Shown here: positions 60,225 to 64,000 of the stretch, in pieces
How positions within the stretch are numbered: the first letter of the stretch is position 1
Layout of the letters: each line of letters opens with the position of its first letter
NCBI RefSeq assembly: GCF_009758125.1
Contig: NZ_WRXO01000005.1
Span: forward strand, 124,001-188,000
Direction of reading: 5' to 3'
DNA: 64,000 nucleotides
Source: Chitinophaga oryziterrae
Lineage (GTDB): Bacteria; Bacteroidota; Bacteroidia; Chitinophagales; Chitinophagaceae
Position numbers and translations under genes: made by a program
Notes under the pieces: model-generated
Seen by the model: the letters and a program-made list of their open reading frames with translations, nothing else
Database searches by the model: none
Told to the model about the DNA's origin: nothing

Positions 60225-61415
60225 TTGATTGAGAAAAAACAAGCTGTACAACAGGAAGAGAGAGCGGTGATCGTGGGCTTGATAACCAAGGAACAAACTG
60301 AGCGTCAGGTACAGGAGTACCTTGACGAGCTGGTGTTTCTGGCGGAAACAGCAGGAGCTCCTATTATAAAACGTTTCACACAAAAGATGGCCCGTCCCGA
60401 TAGGGCAACCTTTGTGGGTAAGGGTAAGCTGGAAGAAATTAGAGATTTCATTACCGGAAGGAATATTACCCTGGTAATATTCGATGATGAGCTGTCTGGC
60501 TCCCAGATAGCTAATATAGAAAAGGTCCTGAACGTAAAAGTGATAGACCGCAGTGACCTTATCCTGGATATTTTTGCCCGGCGTGCCCGCACGGCCCAGG
60601 CGAAAGTGCAGGTGGAACTGGCACAATATCAGTACATTCTGCCACGCCTGAAAGGGATGTGGAGTCACCTGGAAAGACAGGGAGGTGGTATTGGTAGTCG
60701 TGGTCCGGGGGAAACGGAAATTGAAACTGACCGTCGTATTATCAAGGATAAGATCTCTTTATTGCGTAAACGCCTGGCGGAAATCGACAAGCAGGCTTTG
60801 ACCCAGCGTAAAGACCGTGGTGAATACATTCGTGTGGCATTGGTAGGATATACCAATGTGGGCAAGAGTACCATCATGAACGTGCTGAGTAAAAGTGAGG
60901 TGTTTGCAGAGAATAAATTATTCGCAACACTGGACACCACTACCCGCAAGGTAGTATTTGACCAGACGCCTTTCCTCTTAAGTGATACCGTAGGGTTTAT
61001 CCGCAAATTACCCCATCACCTGGTAGAGAGTTTTAAGTCTACCCTTGATGAAGTACGTGAAAGTGATATTCTGATGCACGTGGTAGATATCTCCCATCCG
61101 CAGTACGAAGACCAGGTAGAAGTGGTGAACCGCACGCTGCAGGAGCTGAAAGCCTTTGACAAGCCTACCATCATGATCTTTAACAAGATGGACCTTTACG
61201 AACAGAATACGTTCGATAAATGGCTGGCCGAGGATATTAAACAGGATATCCTTACACAGATGAAAGCTGACTGGGAACGCCGTTCACAGGGAAACTGTGT
61301 GTTCATTTCTGCCCTGGAAAAGAAGAATATTGAGGAGCTTCGCCAGACCATTATGGATAAAGTCATGAACCTATACCGGGAACGGTTTCCTTACAAGTCA
61401 GAATTTTTCTATTAA
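60225..61415 (+). CDS. hflX: GTPase HflX
   Basis: A 396-residue ribosome-associated GTPase that rescues stalled or heat-damaged ribosomes. The N-terminal HflX domain has ETAGAPIIKRFTQKMARPDRATFVGKGKLEEI, the linker has GPGETEIETDRR, and the G domain has GYTNVGKSTIMN, DTVGFIRKLPHHLVESFKSTLDE and FNKMDL. The start is a TTG at 60225; the reading frame is closed just upstream by a stop at 60207, and no ATG lies close enough, so a TTG start is required. Ends 1 bp into the Rieske gene. Confidence 0.95.
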   Translation: MIEKKQAVQQEERAVIVGLITKEQTERQVQEYLDELVFLAETAGAPIIKRFTQKMARPDRATFVGKGKLEEIRDFITGRNITLVIFDDELSGSQIANIEKVLNVKVIDRSDLILDIFARRARTAQAKVQVELAQYQYILPRLKGMWSHLERQGGGIGSRGPGETEIETDRRIIKDKISLLRKRLAEIDKQALTQRKDRGEYIRVALVGYTNVGKSTIMNVLSKSEVFAENKLFATLDTTTRKVVFDQTPFLLSDTVGFIRKLPHHLVESFKSTLDEVRESDILMHVVDISHPQYEDQVEVVNRTLQELKAFDKPTIMIFNKMDLYEQNTFDKWLAEDIKQDILTQMKADWERRSQGNCVFISALEKKNIEELRQTIMDKVMNLYRERFPYKSEFFY

Positions 61416-61753
61416 TGGCAAAGCAATACAACTGGCATCGGGTAGAAGATCTTCCGATGACCAACCAGGAGATTACTGTGCTGGATGTTCATGGAAAGAA
61501 AATTTGTTGTACCCGCTATGAGGGCAGTTTATATGCGTTCGCATATAAGTGCCCGCATGCCAGCGGTATTATGGCAGATGGGTTTATAGATGATTCCGGG
61601 AATGTGGTATGTCCGTTACACCGGTACCGGTTTAACGTAAAGAACGGGTATAATTCAAGCGGAGAAGGATTTTACCTGAAAACCTACCCCGTAGAACAAC
61701 GGGAAGACGGGGTGTATATCGGATTAGAGAAAACCGGGCTGTTCGGGTGGTAG
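61415..61753 (+). CDS. Rieske [2Fe-2S] ferredoxin-like protein
   Basis: A 112-residue stand-alone Rieske domain. The cluster ligands are CPHASG (Cys, His) and CPLHRYRFNVKNG (Cys, His), separated by a loop. It probably passes electrons to an oxygenase or reductase, but no partner is next to it. The start ATG overlaps the hflX stop (TAATGG), so the two are translationally coupled. Cytosolic: there is no signal or membrane anchor. Confidence 0.93.
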   Translation: MAKQYNWHRVEDLPMTNQEITVLDVHGKKICCTRYEGSLYAFAYKCPHASGIMADGFIDDSGNVVCPLHRYRFNVKNGYNSSGEGFYLKTYPVEQREDGVYIGLEKTGLFGW

Positions 61754-61822
61754 CCACGTTAATTTTCCATTAAAGACAAACGTATTCTTGTGGAAGTGCC
61801 AGCTATGCTGTAATTTTTGCAC

Positions 61823-63442
61823 ATGTCTTCTTCCTCCTTCTCAGAAAAACAGGTCAGCATATTCATTATAGGGCTGCTTGTATTCCTGCATTTTACGGGT
61901 TTGAATGTTACCATTATGGAACCTGACGGCGCTTTATATGCCGGCATTGCCAAATATATGGTACAGCATCACGACTACCTGAACCTGTTTGCAGACGGGC
62001 ATGACTGGCTGGATAAGCCACATTTTCCCTTCTGGATAACGGCGCTCTCCTACAATTTTTTGGGTATTAACACGCTCGCTTATAAACTTCCTGCCATCCT
62101 CTTTTTAATGATGGGGGTGATCTACACTTACCGGTTCGCACATGCTTTATACGGGGCTCAGACAGGGCGTTGGGCGGTATGCATCCTGCTATCGGCAGAA
62201 CACCTGATTATCTCCAGCAATGATGTTCGGGCAGAGCCTTACCTTACCGGTCTGATCATCGCCAGTGTATATCATCTCTATAGGGGGCGTGGTTTCCACC
62301 TGGTATTGGGAGCTTTGTTTGCCGCTTGTGCTGTAATGACCAAAGGACCTTTTGCGTTGGTACCGATAGGCTGTGCCATTGCCGGGCAATACCTCTTTAC
62401 CCGACAGTGGAAGGAGTTGTTCCATGTACGCTGGTTACTGGTAGCCGTGCTTATTGGCATCTTTATCCTGCCTGAGTTGTATGCTTTGCGGCAGCAATTT
62501 GATCTGCATCCGGAGAAGGTCATCTTTGGGCAAACGGGCGTATCCGGTATCCGTTTCTTTTTCTGGGATAGTCAGTTTGGCCGGTTTATGAATACAGGGC
62601 CTATCAAAGGGCAGGGAGATCCTTCCTTTTTCTTCCATACGGTATTATGGGCCTTTTTGCCCTGGTCGATATTCCTGTATGCAGCGGTGATTGTCTTTTT
62701 CCGCAGAGAAAAGCGGGAATATTATTGTATCTGTGGTGCGCTGGCAACATTTGTGTTGTTCTCTCTTTCCAGTTTCCAGTTACCGCATTACCTCAATATT
62801 ATCTTTCCCTTTTTCGCTATTCTTACCGCTCAATATATTTTATCGTTGAAGGGGCTGAAATTCTTCCGGATCACGCAATATGTGATCATGAGTGTCATCG
62901 GGGTGGCAATCGTTGGATTATGGCTGCTATATCAGCCGGCGGTTAACTATGTGACAGTCGTGTTGATCCTGCTGGTAGTATCATTATTTATTTTCCTTCC
63001 GTTAGAGGGCCTGCAACGTGTTTTTTTCCGTACCTGTCTGGCCAGTGTAGCATTGAATCTGTTTTTGAACGGAATGTTTTACCCGGATGTATTGCAATAC
63101 CAGAGTGGAAGTGCAGCAGCTTTTTATGCAAATAAGGAGTTGCGGGGTCAGCCGGTAGTTTTTTACAGGGTGAACTCTTATGCGATGGAATTTTACCTGG
63201 ATGCACCGGTAGAAAGGTATGAAAGTGTAGCAGGTGATAAGCCGGGTTTGTTTTTTACAACACCGGGATATAGGGATAGTTTAGTGGAACTGGGGCATTC
63301 CTGCAAGGTGATAAAGTCATTTCCTTATTTCGCCGTAACAAAATTAGATCTTCCTTTTGTGAATCATAGTACGCGTAATTCCGCTTTGGGAGAGCGTTTG
63401 CTGATATCTGTAGATGCTGTGTCAGAAAAATTTCCAAAGTAA
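61823..63442 (+). CDS. GT39-like membrane glycosyltransferase
   Basis: A 539-residue membrane protein with about eleven hydrophobic helices, resembling ArnT/PMT-type glycosyltransferases that use lipid-linked sugars. The first extracytoplasmic loop has the acidic motif EPDGALYAGIA and KPHFPFWITAL, typical of the family. It probably adds a sugar or aminoarabinose-like group to lipid A, a polymer or a protein in the periplasm; acceptor unknown. The ATG at 61823 is preferred to a TTG 6 bp upstream. It follows the Rieske gene by 69 bp. Confidence 0.88.
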   Translation: MSSSSFSEKQVSIFIIGLLVFLHFTGLNVTIMEPDGALYAGIAKYMVQHHDYLNLFADGHDWLDKPHFPFWITALSYNFLGINTLAYKLPAILFLMMGVIYTYRFAHALYGAQTGRWAVCILLSAEHLIISSNDVRAEPYLTGLIIASVYHLYRGRGFHLVLGALFAACAVMTKGPFALVPIGCAIAGQYLFTRQWKELFHVRWLLVAVLIGIFILPELYALRQQFDLHPEKVIFGQTGVSGIRFFFWDSQFGRFMNTGPIKGQGDPSFFFHTVLWAFLPWSIFLYAAVIVFFRREKREYYCICGALATFVLFSLSSFQLPHYLNIIFPFFAILTAQYILSLKGLKFFRITQYVIMSVIGVAIVGLWLLYQPAVNYVTVVLILLVVSLFIFLPLEGLQRVFFRTCLASVALNLFLNGMFYPDVLQYQSGSAAAFYANKELRGQPVVFYRVNSYAMEFYLDAPVERYESVAGDKPGLFFTTPGYRDSLVELGHSCKVIKSFPYFAVTKLDLPFVNHSTRNSALGERLLISVDAVSEKFPK

Positions 63443-63466
63443 ATTGGAAAAAAATCCCGAATAGAT

Positions 63467-63496
63467 TTTGCAGGAATAAAAAATTGTCTATTTTTG
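63467..63496 (+). promoter_or_regulatory. promoter of tRNA-Asn
   Basis: TTTTG at 63466-63470 and -7 box TATTTTTG at 63489-63496, 18 bases apart, a well-spaced Bacteroidota promoter 22 bases upstream of the tRNA. Confidence 0.65.
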
Positions 63497-63518
63497 CAAT
63501 CCCGAAACGGGAAAACAC

Positions 63519-63592
63519 TCCTCCTTAGCTCAGTTGGTTAGAGCATCTGACTGTTAATCAGAGGGTCTCTGGTTCAAGTCCAGAAGGGGGAG
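63519..63592 (+). tRNA. tRNA-Asn (GUU anticodon)
   Basis: A normal 74-base cloverleaf: acceptor TCCTCCT (63519-63525) with AGGGGGA (63585-63591), D stem GCTC/GAGC, anticodon stem TCTGA/TCAGA around CTGTTAA with anticodon GTT, T stem CTCTGG-type with loop TTCAAGT, discriminator G. CCA is not encoded. Its standard T-loop contrasts with the CAU tRNA. Confidence 0.97.
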
Positions 63593-63597
63593 CAAAA

Positions 63598-63633
63598 AAA
63601 GGGTTTTAACGTCTTACGTTAAGACCCTTTTTC
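63598..63633 (+). terminator. terminator after tRNA-Asn
   Basis: Stem from GGGTTTTAACG (63601-63611) and CGTTAAGACCC (63617-63627) with one G-T pair, flanked by A and T runs (T at 63628-63632). Confidence 0.85.
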
Positions 63634-63824
63634 ATTTAATAGGAGTATTTTTGTATTCAGCTTCGCAGATATCCATCCTGGGAGTTACAAAGCCGCTTAA
63701 GATTAAACTATCAACCAACGTTTGTAAACAATCACGGATCACTTCGTCAAGGCAATTTGTTTAAAGAAAGGATTTGTTCATAATCAGGTTACGTAGCGAT
63801 ACATCATTAGAAGAAAAATAAATT

Positions 63825-64000
63825 ATGGGTAACGAGGTAGGAAAGTATTTACCATTTTGGGGAAAGTTTATTTCTGTGATTAAGATCTTATTGAAAAGAT
63901 CAATTGCAGGAGACCAGGTGTTTGAAATGAGTAAAGGAGAATTTGAAGCAATTGGCAACAGGGAGAAATCCGGTTATAGCTTTAATCTCGAGATCATTAA
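63825..64000 (+). CDS. hypothetical protein, truncated by the window edge
   Basis: An ATG-started open frame of 58 codons running off the right edge: MGNEVGKYLPFWGKFISVIK, then a basic stretch and FEMSKGEFEAIGNREKSGYSFNLEII. The FEAIGNREKSGYSF-type segment is a pattern I associate with a small Bacteroidota protein family of unknown function. The frame is closed by a stop 3 codons upstream, so the start is secure, but the function is unknown and the 3' end is missing. Confidence 0.5.
   Translation, partial: MGNEVGKYLPFWGKFISVIKILLKRSIAGDQVFEMSKGEFEAIGNREKSGYSFNLEII

Noticed and set aside
63761..63958. Minus-strand open frame near the right edge
   Set aside because: It is antisense to the better-supported plus-strand ORF from 63825 and has no family resemblance.
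1..64000. Prophage, insertion sequence, restriction or toxin-antitoxin genes
   Set aside because: No transposase, integrase, capsid, methylase-restriction or toxin motifs were seen. The closest candidate is the NUMOD4/HNH protein, which stands alone.

Overview
The window is a chromosomal stretch of a Bacteroidota bacterium, most likely from the Chitinophagaceae (Chitinophaga-like). The evidence is the gene families present (DUF4834, DUF2007, Lipocalin_3-type lipoprotein, an elongated PurF-like protein, an asparagine/glycine-rich extended IF-2, a TonB-free RND/TolC set), signal peptides that are short and lipoprotein-rich, an almost complete lack of Shine-Dalgarno sequences, and repeated Bacteroidota-type promoter elements (-7 box TAnnTTTG, sometimes with a -33 TTTG). 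Base composition looks moderate throughout and I see no insertion sequence, prophage, CRISPR array or integrase. Coding density is high and most genes are housekeeping.

Layout, left to right. 1-4.6 kb: an SDR oxidoreductase, a HAD nucleotidase, then a leftward operon CPBP protease - DUF2007 - cdsA - psd - small alanine/proline/lysine protein (phospholipid synthesis). 4.6-8.5 kb: dusB, a NUMOD4/HNH/HTH protein, a secreted nuclease, proC and a SixA-like phosphatase. 8.6-17.5 kb: leftward PurF-like amidotransferase, SurA-like chaperone, and the rimP-nusA-infB transcription/translation operon, which has an intrinsic terminator directly in front of the rimP start. 17.7-20.4 kb: small membrane proteins, a HAD hydrolase, a CAU tRNA with an abnormal T-loop, and thymidylate kinase. 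20.5-24.5 kb: a phytase-like esterase lipoprotein, a pair of Tat-type ferritin-like proteins, a 50-residue membrane protein and a DUF2383 protein.

24.7-30.1 kb is a complete leftward thiamine operon (thiS-thiC-thiE-like-thiE-thiG-thiH) under a TPP riboswitch. 30.1-34.6 kb: lipoprotein, membrane proteins, dnaN and an aminotransferase. 34.7-42.9 kb: a secreted Tyr/His/Gly-rich protein, a 0.67 kb regulatory intergenic region carrying an 11-bp phased repeat, two TetR regulators and a TolC-adaptor-RND efflux operon. 42.9-48.2 kb is a leftward NAD salvage locus: a NrtR-type Nudix regulator, NMN adenylyltransferase/Nudix enzyme, nicotinamide phosphoribosyltransferase, and a 512-residue protein that appears to fuse a degenerate nucleotidyltransferase-like domain to a SAM-dependent methyltransferase. 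This last gene is the best candidate for something undescribed.

48.2-63.6 kb: M28 peptidase, gcvT, an SRPBCC protein, a ComB-like phosphatase, a large SNF2 helicase with two SWIM-type zinc motifs, an outer-membrane barrel and an enoyl-CoA hydratase separated by a perfect 71-bp palindrome, an S9 peptidase, hflX, a Rieske protein, a GT39 glycosyltransferase and tRNA-Asn. A partial gene runs off the right edge. Coordinates and motif calls come from reading the sequence; family names are recognition from motifs, not database searches.
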